Origin: Tubiluchus corallicola
Taxonomy: Eukaryota; Priapulida; Priapulimorpha; Priapulimorphida; Tubiluchidae
Direction of reading: 5' to 3'
DNA: 64,000 bases
Assembly (NCBI GenBank): GCA_030141605.1
Contig: JAQGDQ010000051.1
Span: forward strand, 576,997 to 640,996
Below are positions 43,487 through 57,380 of this stretch, one piece after another. Made by a program: the position numbers and the translations under genes. The notes beneath the pieces are model-generated. The model ran no database searches. It was not told the DNA's origin and saw only the letters and a list, made by a program, of their open reading frames with translations. Every line of letters starts with the position of its first letter. The stretch's first letter is position 1.

Positions 43487-46400
43487 TACATTACAATCCA
43501 GCGTTTTAGCCTTTAATTTCAACTTTTCAGTTTCATAGTCACCTATTCACTTACTAACCGTGATCAGCACAGCTAACCATCAAATCACATTCAGCTATTT
43601 TCACTGAGTTTGATGTCTTGAAATTAAGCTTACTAATTACTAACAATGGTCTATGTGCACTCTATAGTTTTCGTACTTACGAAACGGAACTACGGCGTCC
43701 CCGTACGACCTACTTCATGATATTTAAAATCTTATGGACCTGTTCTTCTGGACAAAAAGCTAGTAATAAAACTTCCCTAAGCCCCCCCCCCCCCCCGATA
43801 GGGAAGTGCCTATAAACAATGTATATTAGGTAATATGTCAAAGTTTCTGAAAATCGGGCGTCTAGTTTCAAGAACATACAAATTGTTTGGAGTGATGGGC
43901 GATCGATAGAATCTGAGCCAGCCTGCTACGGCCTCCATTGAAAGGACTACGAGTACTATAAAATTTGCCAAAAAGCTGTAACCCAAAATATTGAACTTTT
44001 GCCTGCTACACTTGCATATCAAGACACTAATAGGCTTTTCTTTATGAGCCTACATGTTTGTTAACGCAGTCTGTAGCAGCTCAGCAGGACATGACAGTTT
44101 TGTCATTCTTTTTAAACTGTGATCGTCTTTATTACTATCATTTATGTTGCAAACAATATTAATTTTAATGAAATCATTTGGAACTAACATTGTATTCACT
44201 CCCTATATTATCATCTATGGAATTTGTCCACAAAAATAACACGAGACATGTAAGGAAATAATAAAAGTTTAGTTTCATTCCACTTTTTATTTGTTATTGA
44301 AAATAATCTCTAATTGAAAATGTGTTCGCTTGTAATTCAGTTATTCACTTCACATTCATGTATTTCATTTGCTACTTAATTCGCTGAGTATATCCGGTGT
44401 GCAGATTTTTATGATCGCCAAAATATCATCGTTATCATCACTATCATCGTCACCAAGTCAAGACATACTATTATAGAAATATTTAGTAACTATATTTTGT
44501 ACGAAATTATGTGCTTTTGAAGGACCACTATGAGATTCTAATGTTGTAGTGTTTTTACGGTACTAAGTTACTGTGCATTTAACGTTTAAAATAATGTATA
44601 TAGACATTTTTATAACTGTTGGTACTATAAATGATCATAAAGTTATTTACTGATTTTTTTACTATGGCTTAAACGCTGGTGGTGTGAAATTATAGTGCAC
44701 ATGAACGTATTATTTTAATATTGTAATATTTGTAATATAATTTTTGTACTATTTGATTGGTCAGGTGGAAAAACAGAATTAATTTTTAGATCTATAAGAT
44801 TATTTTCATAATTATACATTTAGCAATTGGCTTATTGTTACAAGCATCTACATTTATTGGTTGGGATTTAATACAAAATAAATTAATAATTATGCTTATA
44901 ACAAAAGAAATATAATTTGCTTATTTGCATTACAAAAATTTTTTGTCGGCTTGATGTTTATGTAGTGAGTTTGGTAGCCTGGCACCTACCGCTGCCTTTA
45001 CAGTGTAATGAAGACTTGTTACCAGATATGGAGGAATCATATTAAAGAAGAAAGAACTTCGAATAATGAAAATATCATACTGAATGTTCCAGTTAACATA
45101 ATAGCGAAAAGCAGCATATGCAACGGGCCGCAAACTTTCGAGCACCCCCGTACTAATACTTGCAATCTCGCGATCTGACAATGTTAATGTGTGTACACAT
45201 TTTATTAAAAATACTAATATCGCTTACCGAGTTTAGTGAGCTTACCTTTGGCGTATTTTTTTTTCGTTGATAAAGTGGTCATCTTGCTATTGGTCACCAG
45301 AACAGTTAGGTACGTATAAATTGAAAATTGCAGGTTAATAATATATCATCGGCATTTCAGACTTTAGTTACGATAATGGGTTTTAATTATTTCAAGTTGG
45401 GCTTATTTAGTGAAAAGGATTTTTATACTTGTTGTTGATAAGAATAGCCTCATGGCACCAGGAGATGCAAAAAAGGAATTAATGTCAGTGTAATTTGGGT
45501 GGTTAAACTCGCAAGGTTTGACGTCACTGTGACATGAAGTTTAGGGGTTTCCGTTATCTGCACGAGCTTGGCAAAGATTCAAGACGCTGAGATGCGAGCG
45601 TGGAGGTTCGAACTTGGAGAGCTGGTTGGGAGACGCAAACAAGAGAGCTATTTTATACGAGACTACTTTGACATGTAACGCGACAAGAATTCTGAATATT
45701 TTTTATCGTGTTATTATTAATTCGACTTTATTATTTTAGTAAATAGTAAGTAAAAATATCCCAAACATTGGTGATAGGTTTCATGACCTTGTACACTTAT
45801 ATAATTATAGCCAAAGCTAAGAAAATTATCGTCGAGCACAACAAAACAAATTTAGCACCGCACCAGGTGCCTATTGACGGAAAGAAGAGTATTTCACCAA
45901 TTTTCTCTTTCACAAGTTAAGGCACTCAATTCAAACATTGGAAGAGTGGAGAAGATCTGAAGTTCAACGCAGAAGATACCATTAGGAAAAGAAAGCGAAG
46001 CGAAGAAAATAAAATAAGACATTTTACTGAGAAAAGCGTAGTACAAAAACTGTGCTGCGATGTATCAGTTGTGTATGGTATATGACACTGAGGTCCAGTA
46101 CAAGTGAGATGCTTAGCTCTTAGTTATCCATTAGTGAGATAGATAGATAAAATTTGTTTCGTCCCACTTATTTAACACTCGGATACAAATTATATAAATG
46201 CCTCAAACAGGAGCTCAGGTTTTAGCTATAAGACACCAGTATTTCACAGAATTAAAAAAATATTTTTTTAATTTAATTACTTTTTATTTGAATTCAGTAC
46301 ACATAGTATTATATTACACATATTTACAAGACACAAAAAATTATTGAAAAAATACTAACTAGAAATATAAAATACATATTGAAAAACCTTACCTAAAAAT

Positions 46401-46563
46401 TTACAACTTAAAATCATCACGTAACATGTTTCAGCAGTTTTAAAAAATGGAGACTCAAATAAAACACCAGAGTTTATACAGCCACAGGCTAAAATGTCAT
46501 TTTTACTTACAAAAACGCGACTTCTTAAACTAAAGCAACTTTTTTTCATTATTTCTTCATAAA
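43487..46563. other. AT-rich flank between the foldback element and the array
   Basis: No gene seen. A 15-C tract lies at 43782-43796. The minus-strand frames at 43810-44022, 44930-45181 and 46355-46600 show no domain. AATAAA signals near 44258 and 44876 could serve a long E74 3' end. Confidence 0.5.
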
Positions 46564-49500
46564 GTGTCCAGAAGATGTCTGCAGGCAACGTTATGCACAT
46601 TGTCAGAAGACACAGCCACAGGTGATATTAACATATCTGATGTATTTGGCCAAGAGACATATACTGACAGCCTCAACAAACTGTAAGGAAAACATCGCTG
46701 ATTGCAAGCATCAGATAAGTAGACATCTACAGGCAGTCTTAAACAGCTAGTCAGGAGGTATCTACTGTGAATCTCAAGTATCTGGCCAGAAGGCTTTTAC
46801 AGGTAATCTTAAGCGCCTGCTCAGAAGGTAGGCAATGTTGAGCACATTGTCAGAAGACATATAATCACTTACAATTATCTGGTCAGAAAAGATCTGCAGG
46901 TAATCTTTGGCAACTAGTGAGAACACATCTAATGACAATATCAAGTATCAGGTCAGAAGGCGTCTACAGATGATATTAACACATATGAAGTATTTGGCCA
47001 AGAGACATACATATCCTGCCAGCCTCAACAAACTGAAAGGAAATCATCTGTAATGAATTGCAAGCATCTGATAAGTAGACATCTACAGGCAGTCTTAAGC
47101 AGCTAGTCAGGAGGCATCTACCTTGAATCTCAAGTATCAGGCCAGAAAAGATCTACAGGTAATCTTAGGCAACTAGTGAGAAGGCATCTAATGACAATAT
47201 CAAGCATCAGGTTAGAAGGCGTCTACGGACGCTCTTAAGCATCAAGTCAGGAGGCTTCTGCTGTCAATATCAAGTATCAGCTCATAAGGCGTCTAAGGGG
47301 GATATTAACACATTTGAAGTATTTGGCCAGGAGACATGTACTGGCAGCCTCAATAAACTGTAAGGAAATCATCTGTAACGAATTGCAAGCATCTGATAAG
47401 TAAGCATGTACAAGCAGTCTTAAGTAGCTAGTTAGGAGGTATCTACTGTTGCTCTAAAGCTTTTGGCCAGAAGGCATCTACAAGCAACCTAAAGCAACCG
47501 CTCAGGACACATTTAGGGCGTTCTCAAACATTCCAGCAAAATGTCTACTGCCAACACCAAGTATCAGACCAGAAGACTTCTATAGACAATGTAAAGCATG
47601 TGGACAGAATACACCTACATGCAATAATATTAAGCTCTGGGCCAAACCAGATCTAAAGACACCATTAAACTTGGTCAGGAGACCATTACAATCAGCCTCA
47701 ATCATCTCCCAGGAAAACATCCATAGCTAATCGCAAGAACGCGTCCAGAAGACCTCTGCAGACAGCGTTATGCACATTGTCAGAAGACATACAACCACAG
47801 GTGATATTAACACATCTGATGTAATTGGCCAAGAGACATATACTGGCAGCCTCAACAAACTGTAAGGAAAACATCTATAACTGATTGCAAGCATCAGATA
47901 AGTAGACATCTACAGACAGTCTTAAACAGCTAGTCAGGAGGTATCTACTGTGAATCTCAAGTATCTGGCCAGAAGGCTTTTACGGGCGATATTACCCACC
48001 TGGCCAGAACACATCTACAGGCACTATAAATCTGGTCAGGAGACAATTACTGGCAGCCTCAATCATCTGTTAGGAAGGCAGCTGTAGCTAATCACAAGCA
48101 GCTAGCCAGGAGATATCCACTACCAATTGAAAGTATCTCGCCAGAAAAGTCCTACAGGTAATCTTAGGCACCTAGTGAGAAGACATCTAATGACAATATC
48201 AAGTCAGGCCAGAAGGCACCTACAGGCGCTCTTAAGCATCAAGTCGGGAGGTATCTGCTGTCAATATCAAGTGTCAGCTCAGAAGGCGTCTACAGGTGAT
48301 ATTAACACATCTGATGTATTTGGCCAAGAGATATATACTGGCAGCCTCAACAAACTGTAAGGAAAACATCGCTGATTGCAAGCATCAGATAAGTAGACAT
48401 CTACAGGCAGTCTTAAACAGCTAGTCAGGAGGTATCTACTGTGAATCTCAAGTATCTGGCCAGAAGGCTTTTACAGGTAATCTTAAGCGCCTGCTCAGAA
48501 GGTAGGCAATGTTGAGCACATTGTCAGAAGACATATAATCACTTACAATTATCTGGTCAGAAAAGATCTGCAGGTAATCTTTGGCAACTAGTGAGAACAC
48601 ATCTAATGACAATATCAAGTATCAGGTCAGAAGGCGTCTACAGATGATATTAACACATATGAAGTATTTGGCCAAGAGACATACATATCCTGCCAGCCTC
48701 AACAAACTGAAAGGAAATCATCTGTAATGAATTGCAAGCATCTGATAAGTAGACATCTACAGGCAGTCTTAAGCAGCTAGTCAGGAGGCATCTACCTTGA
48801 ATCTCAAGTATCAGGCCAGAAAAGATCTACAGGTAATCTTAGGCAACTAGTGAGAAGGCATCTAATGACAATATCAAGCATCAGGTTAGAAGGCGTCTAC
48901 GGACGCTCTTAAGCATCAAGTCAGGAGGCTTCTGCTGTCAATATCAAGTATCAGCTCATAAGGCGTCTAAGGGGGATATTAACACATTTGAAGTATTTGG
49001 CCAGGAGACATGTACTGGCAGCCTCAATAAACTGTAAGGAAATCATCTGTAACGAATTGCAAGCATCTGATAAGTAAGCATGTACAAGCAGTCTTAAGTA
49101 GCTAGTTAGGAGGTATCTACTGTTGCTCTAAAGCTTTTGGCCAGAAGGCATCTACAAGCAACCTAAAGCAACCGCTCAGGACACATTTAGGGCGTTCTCA
49201 AACATTCCAGCAAAATGTCTACTGCCAACACCAAGTATCAGACCAGAAGACTTCTATAGACAATGTAAAGCATGTGGACAGAATACACCTACATGCAATA
49301 ATATTAAGCTCTGGGCCAAACCAGATCTAAAGACACCATTAAACTTGGTCAGGAGACCATTACAATCAGCCTCAATCATCTCCCAGGAAAACATCCATAG
49401 CTAATCGCAAGAACGCGTCCAGAAGACCTCTGCAGACAGCGTTATGCACATTGTCAGAAGACATACAACCACAGGTGATATTAACACATCTGATGTAATT

Positions 49501-50522
49501 GGCCAAGAGACATATACTGGCAGCCTCAACAAACTGTAAGGAAAACATCTATAACTGATTGCAAGCATCAGATAAGTAGACATCTACAGACAGTCTTAAA
49601 CAGCTAGTCAGGAGGTATCTACTGTGAATCTCAAGTATCTGGCCAGAAGGCTTTTACGGGCGATATTACCCACCTGGCCAGAACACATCTACAGGCACTA
49701 TAAATCTGGTCAGGAGACAATTACTGGCAGCCTCAATCATCTGTTAGGAAGGCAGCTGTAGCTAATCACAAGCAGCTAGCCAGGAGATATCCACTACCAA
49801 TTGAAAGTATCTCGCCAGAAAAGTCCTACAGGTAATCTTAGGCACCTAGTGAGAAGACATCTAATGACAATATCAAGTCAGGCCAGAAGGCACCTACAGG
49901 CGCTCTTAAGCATCAAGTCGGGAGGTATCTGCTGTCAATATCAAGTGTCAGCTCAGAAGGCGTCTACAGGTGATATTAACACATCTGATGTATTTGGCCA
50001 AGAGATATATACTGGCAGCCTCAACAAACTGTAAGGAAAACATCTGTAACTAATTTCAAGCATTTGATAAGCAGACATGTACAGGCAGTCTAAAGCAGCT
50101 AGTCAGGAGGTATCTACTGTGAATCTCAAGTATCTGGCCAGAAAAGCCCTACAGGCACTCTCAAATGACTTGCCAGAAGACATATACAGACAACCAAAAG
50201 CAGCTGGACAGTATAGATGTAGAGCAATCTCAAGCATCTCAACAAAACATTTACTTCCATTAACAAGTCACCGACCAGAAAACTTCTACAGGCAATTTTG
50301 AGCACATTGTCAGAAGACATACAATCACTTACAATTATTTGGCCAGAAAAAGATCTACAGGTAATCTTAGGCAACTAGTGAGAAGACAGCTAATGACAAT
50401 ATCAAGCATCCGGTTAGAAGGCGTCTACGGACGCTTTTAAGCATCAAGACAGGAGGTTTCTGCTGTCAATATCAAGTATCAGCTCATAAGGCGTCTAAGG
50501 GGGATATTAACACATTTGAAGT
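46564..50522. repeat. Tandem array, domain 1 (35-bp monomers)
   Basis: Built from diverged units of 35 bp that typically start AAG(C/T)ATC(T/A)GG(T/C)CAGAAG, have TCTACAGG in the middle and end CAAT(A/C)T(C/T). Five consecutive exact 35-bp units occupy 47132-47166, 47167-47201, 47202-47236, 47237-47271 and 47272-47306. Some units are lengthened to about 45 bp. No open frame persists across it, so it is non-coding satellite-like DNA. Confidence 0.92.
46621..49968. repeat. 1,674-bp higher-order repeat, two near-identical copies
   Basis: Copy 1 is 46621-48294 and copy 2 is 48295-49968. Differences seen by eye are confined to a few bases in the first ~50 bp. A third copy begins at 49969 and diverges after about 70 bp, at CATCTGTAACTAATTTC. 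The length equals about 48 monomers of 35 bp. Confidence 0.93.
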
Positions 50523-51379
50523 ATTTCCTCTGTCCAGATACTTGATATTACTCTAGCTGAGTTTTGACTAGATGTTGCTGCCTACATGTCTGATATTGTT
50601 CTAAGTGAGTTCTGACTAGAACACTCTGACTAGAGACTCTGACTAGATGTTTCGGGTTGTTTGTAGACGGGTGGGACTATTCTAAATGAGTTCTGGTTTG
50701 GTACTGCATTTTTGTCTATATATCTCAATAGATGAATAGAATTGTGTAGGTGTTAAATGTTTCAGGCAGCTCTAAGTGAGTTCTGATTAGGTGTTTCAGG
50801 ATTTCTGTCGATCTTAATAGGTTATATGCCTACAGACTTGATGTAGATGTTTTAGGTTGCGTATAGATACCGTATTGCCAAACGGCTGAGTTTTCCTACC
50901 TGATGCTTGAGTTTGGTCACTGATGACTTCTAAGAAGCTGATTGTGGCTTTCTGTGTATTTCCCTATTTATATGCTTAACATTGCCTGTAGACGTCTTCT
51001 GCCAGATACTAGAGATTTACAATCGAATTTCCTTTGTCCAGATGCTTGATTTACTCTAGCTTGATTACTCTAGCTGAGTTTTGACTAGATGTTTCTGCCT
51101 ACATGTCTGATTGCTCTAAGTGACTTTTGACTAGATGTTTCGGGTTGTTTGTAGATGTTTGGGACTGCTCTAAATGAGTTCTGGTTAGGTGTTTCAGGAT
51201 TTTTGTCGATCTCAACAGGCTATATGCCTACAGACTTGATGTAGATGTTTTAGGTTGCGTATCTACAAACAACCCGAAACATCTAGTCAGAACTCACTTA
51301 GAACAATATCAGACATGTAGGCAGCAACATCTAGTCAAAACTCAGCTAGAGTAATATCAAGTGTCTGGACAGAGGAAAT
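50523..51379. repeat. Inverted block forming a palindrome inside the array
   Basis: From about 50523 to about 51260 the monomers read on the opposite strand (for example TTTTGACTAGATGTTGCTGCC), then orientation flips back. The outer ~98 bp, 50523-50620, is the reverse complement of 51282-51379, with one mismatch noticed. Both share the private variant GCAGCAACATCTAG. Confidence 0.88.
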
Positions 51380-53091
51380 TCTATTGTCAATGTCAAGTAT
51401 CTGGCTGAAGACGTCTACAGGCAATGTTAAGCATATGAATAGGGAAATACACAGAAAGCCTCTATTAGCATGTTAGAAGACACGTACGTCTAAGATCTAC
51501 AGAAATCCTGAAACACCTAACCAGAACTCATTTAGAGCAGTCCCAAACATATACAAACAACCCTGAACATCTAGTCGGAACTCACTTAGAGCAATCAGAC
51601 ATGTAGGCAGAAATATCTAGTCAAAATTCATGTAGAGCAGTCCCAAACATCTACAAGCAACCCGAAACATCTAGTCAGAAGTCACTTAGAGCAATATCAG
51701 ACATGTAGGCAGAAACATCTAGTCAAAACTCATCTAGAGTAAGATCCCAAACGTATTTGGACAGACCCGGAACATCTAGTCAGAGCTCACTGTAAATCAA
51801 TCAAGATATCTAGGCAGATGGCTTCTAGTCAAAACGCAATGTTAGAGCATTCCTGAACGTGGACAGTACAACCAGAAAGCATCTAGTCAGAAGTTAGCTT
51901 GGTAGAAGATCAGTCATGTAGGCACAAACATCTACGTCAAAACTCTGGTAGAGCAATACTCAAGCCGTTTGGCACATACGGATATTCTATATGTCAACCT
52001 AAAACATCTGACATCAAGTCGTGTACGGGCAATGATAACCTGTTAAGAATCGACAGAAATACACTGAAAGCACGCTAATCAGAGCTTCTTAGAAGACGCA
52101 TACATCTAAGCTCTACATGATAGGCAGAAACATCTAGTCAAAACTCATGTAGAGCATTCCCAAACATATACAAACAACCCAGAACATCTAGTCAAAAGTC
52201 ACTTAGAGCAATATCAGACATGTAGGCAGGAACATGTAGTCAAAACCCAGCTAGAGTAATATCAAGCATCTGGACATAGGAAATACTTCAAATAATGTCA
52301 GTCTCAAGTATCCCCCTTAGACGCCTTATAGAGGCAATGATAAGCATATGAATATTGACAGTACACAGAAAGCCTCACTGTACTTGATGCTTAAAAGACG
52401 TCCGTAGACGCCTTCTAACTCGGATGCATCTGATATTGATCATTCAGCTGTCTTGGTAAGACTGTATATATGCAATCTAAATGATCTACTAATACATCAT
52501 GTCTGAAGGCACTTCCTCTGAACCCAATAATCTGTTAAGAAATACAGGCATCCTGAAACATCTAGTCAGAACGCAGAGCAGTCCCAAACATCTACAAACA
52601 AACCGAAACATCTAGTCAGAGCTCACTTAGAGCAATCAGACATGTAGGCAGAAACATCTAGTCAAAACTCATGTAGAGCATTCCCAAACATATACAAACA
52701 ACCCAGAACATCTAGTCAAAAGTCACTTAGAGCAATCAGACATGTAGGCAGGAACATGTAGTCAGAAGACATTTAGAGCAGTCCCAAACATCTACAAACA
52801 ACCCGAAACATCTAGTCAAAACTCATCTAGAGTAACATCAAGTATTTGAACAGAGGAAATTCGATTGTCAATCTCAAGTATCTGGCAGAAGGCTTGTATA
52901 GGCAATGTTAAGCATCTGAACAGGGAAGTACACAGAAAGCCTCAATTAGCTTGTTAGAAGACACGTACACCTAAACTCAAGCATCTGGTAGGAAGATTCA
53001 ACCGTTTGGTAAGACTGTATATATGCAGTCTAAATGATCTAGTAATACATCAAGTCTGAAGGCACTTCCTCTGAACCCAATAATCTGTTAA

Positions 53092-54669
53092 GAAATACAG
53101 GCATCCTGAAACATCTAGTCAGAACGCAGAGCAGTCCCAAACATCTACAAACAAACCGAAACATCTAGTCAGAGCTCACTTAGAGCAATCAGACATGTAG
53201 GCAGAAACATCTAGTCAAAACTCGTTTAGAGCAGTCCCAAACATCTACAAACAACCCGAAACATCTAGTCAGAAGTCACTTAGAACAATATCAGAAATGT
53301 AGGCAGAAACATCTAGTCAAAACCCAGCTAGAGTAATATCAAGTATCTGGACATAGGAAATTCGATTGTCAATCTCAAGTATCTGGCAGAAGACGTCTAC
53401 GGGCAATGATAAGCATATGAATAGGGAAATACACAGAAAGCCGCAATTAGCTTCTTAGAAGACACATACATCTAAGCTCTACAGAAATCCTGAAACACCT
53501 AACCAGAACTCATTTAGAGCAGTCCCAAACATATACAAACAACCCGGAACATCTAGTCAGAAGTCACTTAGAGCAATATCAGGCATGTAGGCAGAAACAT
53601 CTAGTCAAAACTCAGCTAGAGTAATATCAAGTATCTAGACAAAGGAAATTCGATTGTCAATCTCAAGTATCTGGCAGAAGGCTTCTACAGGCAATGTTAA
53701 GCATATGAATAGGGAAGTACACAGAAAGCCTCAATTAGTTTGTTAGAAGACACGTACACCTAAACTCAAGCATCTGGTAGGAAGATTCAACCGTTTGGTA
53801 AGACTGTATATATGCAATCTAAATGATCTACTAATACATCATGTCTGAAGGCACTTCCTCTGAACCCAATAATCTGTTAAGAAATACAGGCATCCTGAAA
53901 CATCTAGTCAGAACGCAGAGCAGTCCCAAACATCTACAAACAAACCGAAACATCTAGTCAGAGCTCACTTAGAGCAATCAGACATGTAGGCAGAAACATC
54001 TAGTCAAAACTCGTTTAGAGCAGTCCCAAACATCTACAAACAACCCGAAACATCTAGTCAGAAGTCACTTAGAACAATATCAGAAATGTAGGCAGAAACA
54101 TCTAGTCAAAACCCAGCTAGAGTAATATCAAGCATCTGGACATAGGAAATTCGATTGTCAATCTCAAGTATCTGGCAGAAGACGTCTACGGGCAATGATA
54201 AGCATATGAATAGGGAAATACACAGAAAGCCGCAATTAGCTTCTTAGAAGACACATACATCTAAGCTCTACAGAAATCCTGAAACACCTAACCAGAACTC
54301 ATTTAGAGCAGTCCCAAACATATACAAACAACCCGGAACATCTAGTCAGAAGTCACTTAGAGCAATATCAGGCATGTAGGCAGAAATATCTAGTCAAAAC
54401 TCAGCTAGAGTAATATCAAGTATCTAGACAAAGGAAATTCGATTGTCAATCTCAAGTATCTGGCAGAAGGCTTCTACAGGCAATGTTAAGCATATGAATA
54501 GGGAAGTACACAGAAAGCCTCAATTAGTTTGTTAGAAGACACGTACACCTAAACTCAAGCATCTGGTAGGAAGATTCAACCGTTTGGTAAGACTGTATAT
54601 ATGCAATCTAAATGATCTACTAATACATCATGTCTGAAGGCACTTCCTCTGAACCCAATAATCTGTTAA
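53092..54669. repeat. 789-bp higher-order repeat, adjacent copies
   Basis: The block starting GAAATACAGGCATCCTG at 53092 recurs at 53881, offset 789 bp, with only scattered differences by eye. Related blocks of about 785-792 bp recur at intervals up to about 61 kb. They are interleaved with ~555-bp blocks that carry the alternative segment AACATGTAGTCAGAAGACAT. Confidence 0.8.
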
Positions 54670-54696
54670 GATATACAGGCATCCTGAAACATCTAG

Positions 54697-57380
54697 TCAG
54701 AACGCACTTAGAATAATCTCTAGCATCTAGACTGATAAAGTCTATTTCGAATCTCAGATACCTAACCAGACGACCTGTACAGGCAATGTTATACAATGAG
54801 AGAACACCTCTCATATCTAGTTAGAAGGCATCCACGTCCAATTCTATTAATTTACTAAGATATATAGACGAACTGCAGCATCTAGTCAAAACTCATTTAG
54901 AGCAGTCCCAAACATATACAAACAATCCGAATGTCAATCTCAAGCATCTGGCAGAAGACGTCTACGGGCAATGTTAAGCATATGAATAGGGAAATACACA
55001 GAAAGCCCCAATTAGCTTGTTAGAAGACACGCACATCTAAGATCTACAGAAATCCTGAAACACCTAACCAGAACTCATTTAGAGCAGTCCCAAACATATA
55101 CAAACAACCCGGAACATCTAGTCGGAACTCACTTAGAGCAATCAGACATGTAGGCAGAAACATCTAGTCAAAACTCATTTAGAGCAGTACCAAACATCTA
55201 CAAACAACCCGAAACATCTAGTCAGAAGTCACTTAGAACAATATCAGAAATGTAGGCAGAAACATCTAGTCAAAACCCAGCTAGAGTAATATCAAGCATC
55301 TGGACATAGGAAATTCGATTGTCAATCTCAAGTATCTGGCAGAAGGCTTCTACAGGCAATGTTAAGCATATGAATAGGGAAGTACACAGAAAGCCGCAAT
55401 TAGCTTCTTAGAAGACACATACATCTAAGCTCTACAGAAATCCTGAAACACCTAACCAGAACTCATTTAGAGCAGTCCCAAACATATACAAACAACCCGG
55501 AACATCTAGTCAGAAGTCACTTAGAGCAATATCAGGCATGTAGGCAGAAACATCTAGTCAAAACTCAGCTAGAGTAATATCAAGTATCTAGACAAAGGAA
55601 ATTCGATTGTCAATCTCAAGTATCTGGCAGAAGGCTTCTACAGGCAATGTTAAGCATATGAATAGGGAAGTACACAGAAAGCCTCAATTAGTTTGTTAGA
55701 AGACACGTACACCTAAACTCAAGCATCTGGTAGGAAGATTCAACCGTTTGGTAAGACTGTATATATGCAATCTAAATGATCTACTAATACATCATGTCTG
55801 AAGGCACTTCCTCTGAACCCAATAATCTGTTAAGAAATACAGGCATCCTGAAACATCTAGTCAGAACGCAGAGCAGTCCCAAACATCTACAAACAAACCG
55901 AAACATCTAGTCAGAGCTCACTTAGAGCAATCAGACATGTAGGCAGAAACATCTAGTCAAAACTCATGTAGAGCATTCCCAAACATATACAAACAACCCA
56001 GAACATCTAGTCAAAAGTCACTTAGAGCAATCAGACATGTAGGCAGGAACATGTAGTCAGAAGACATTTAGAGCAGTCCCAAACATCTAGTCAAAACTCA
56101 TCTAGAGTAACATCAAGTATTTGAACAGAGGAAATTCGATTGTCAATCTCAAGTATCTGGCAGAAGGCTTGTATAGGCAATGTTAAGCATCTGAACAGGG
56201 AAGTACACAGAAAGCCTCAATTAGCTTGTTAGAAGACACGTACACCTAAACTCAAGCATCTGGTAGGAAGATTCAACCGTTTGGTAAGACTGTATATATG
56301 CAGTCTAAATGATCTAGTAATACATCAAGTCTGAAGGCACTTCCTCTGAACCCAATAATCTGTTAAGAAATACAGGCATCCTGAAACATCTAGTCAGAAC
56401 GCAGAGCAGTCCCAAACATCTACAAACAAACCGAAACATCTAGTCAGAGCTCACTTAGAGCAATCAGACATGTAGGCAGAAACATCTAGTCAAAACTCGT
56501 TTAGAGCAGTCCCAAACATCTACAAACAACCCGAAACATCTAGTCAGAAGTCACTTAGAACAATATCAGAAATGTAGGCAGAAACATCTAGTCAAAACCC
56601 AGCTAGAGTAATATCAAGCATCTGGACATAGGAAATTCGATTGTCAATCTCAAGTATCTGGCAGAAGACGTCTACGGGCAATGATAAGCATATGAATAGG
56701 GAAATACACAGAAAGCCGCAATTAGCTTCTTAGAAGACACATACATCTAAGCTCTACAGAAATCCTGAAACACCTAACCAGAACTCATTTAGAGCAGTCC
56801 CAAACATATACAAACAACCCGGAACATCTAGTCAGAAGTCACTTAGAGCAATATCAGGCATGTAGGCAGAAACATCTAGTCAAAACTCAGCTAGAGTAAT
56901 ATCAAGTATCTAGACAAAGGAAATTCGATTGTCAATCTCAAGTATCTGGCAGAAGGCTTCTACAGGCAATGTTAAGCATATGAATAGGGAAGTACACAGA
57001 AAGCCTCAATTAGTTTGTTAGAAGACACGTACACCTAAACTCAAGCATCTGGTAGGAAGATTCAACCGTTTGGTAAGACTGTATATATGCAATCTAAATG
57101 ATCTACTAATACATCATGTCTGAAGGCACTTCCTCTGAACCCAATAATCTGTTAAGATATACAGGCATCCTGAAACATCTAGTCAGAACGCACTTAGAAT
57201 AATCTCTAGCATCTAGACTGATAAAGTCTATTTCGAATCTCAGATACCTAACCAGACGACCTGTACAGGCAATGTTATACAATGAGAGAACACCTCTCAT
57301 ATCTAGTTAGAAGGCATCCACGTCCAATTCTATTAATTTACTAAGATATATAGACGAACTGCAGCATCTAGTCAAAACTC
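54697..57380. repeat. 2,486-bp spaced duplicate carrying a distinctive ~190-bp segment
   Basis: The segment with GACTGATAAAGTCTATTTCG and CGACCTGTACAGGCAATG at about 54697-54895 recurs at 57183-57380 (offset 2,486) and at 63467-63660. A variant lies at 62795-62970. After the segment the copies continue with different monomers, showing recombination junctions inside the array. Confidence 0.75.

Noticed and set aside
47727-50374. Pairs of identical 60-82 codon frames in array domain 1
   Set aside because: Their exact repetition at 1,674-bp spacing reflects the tandem duplication; they do not extend across monomers and show no domain.
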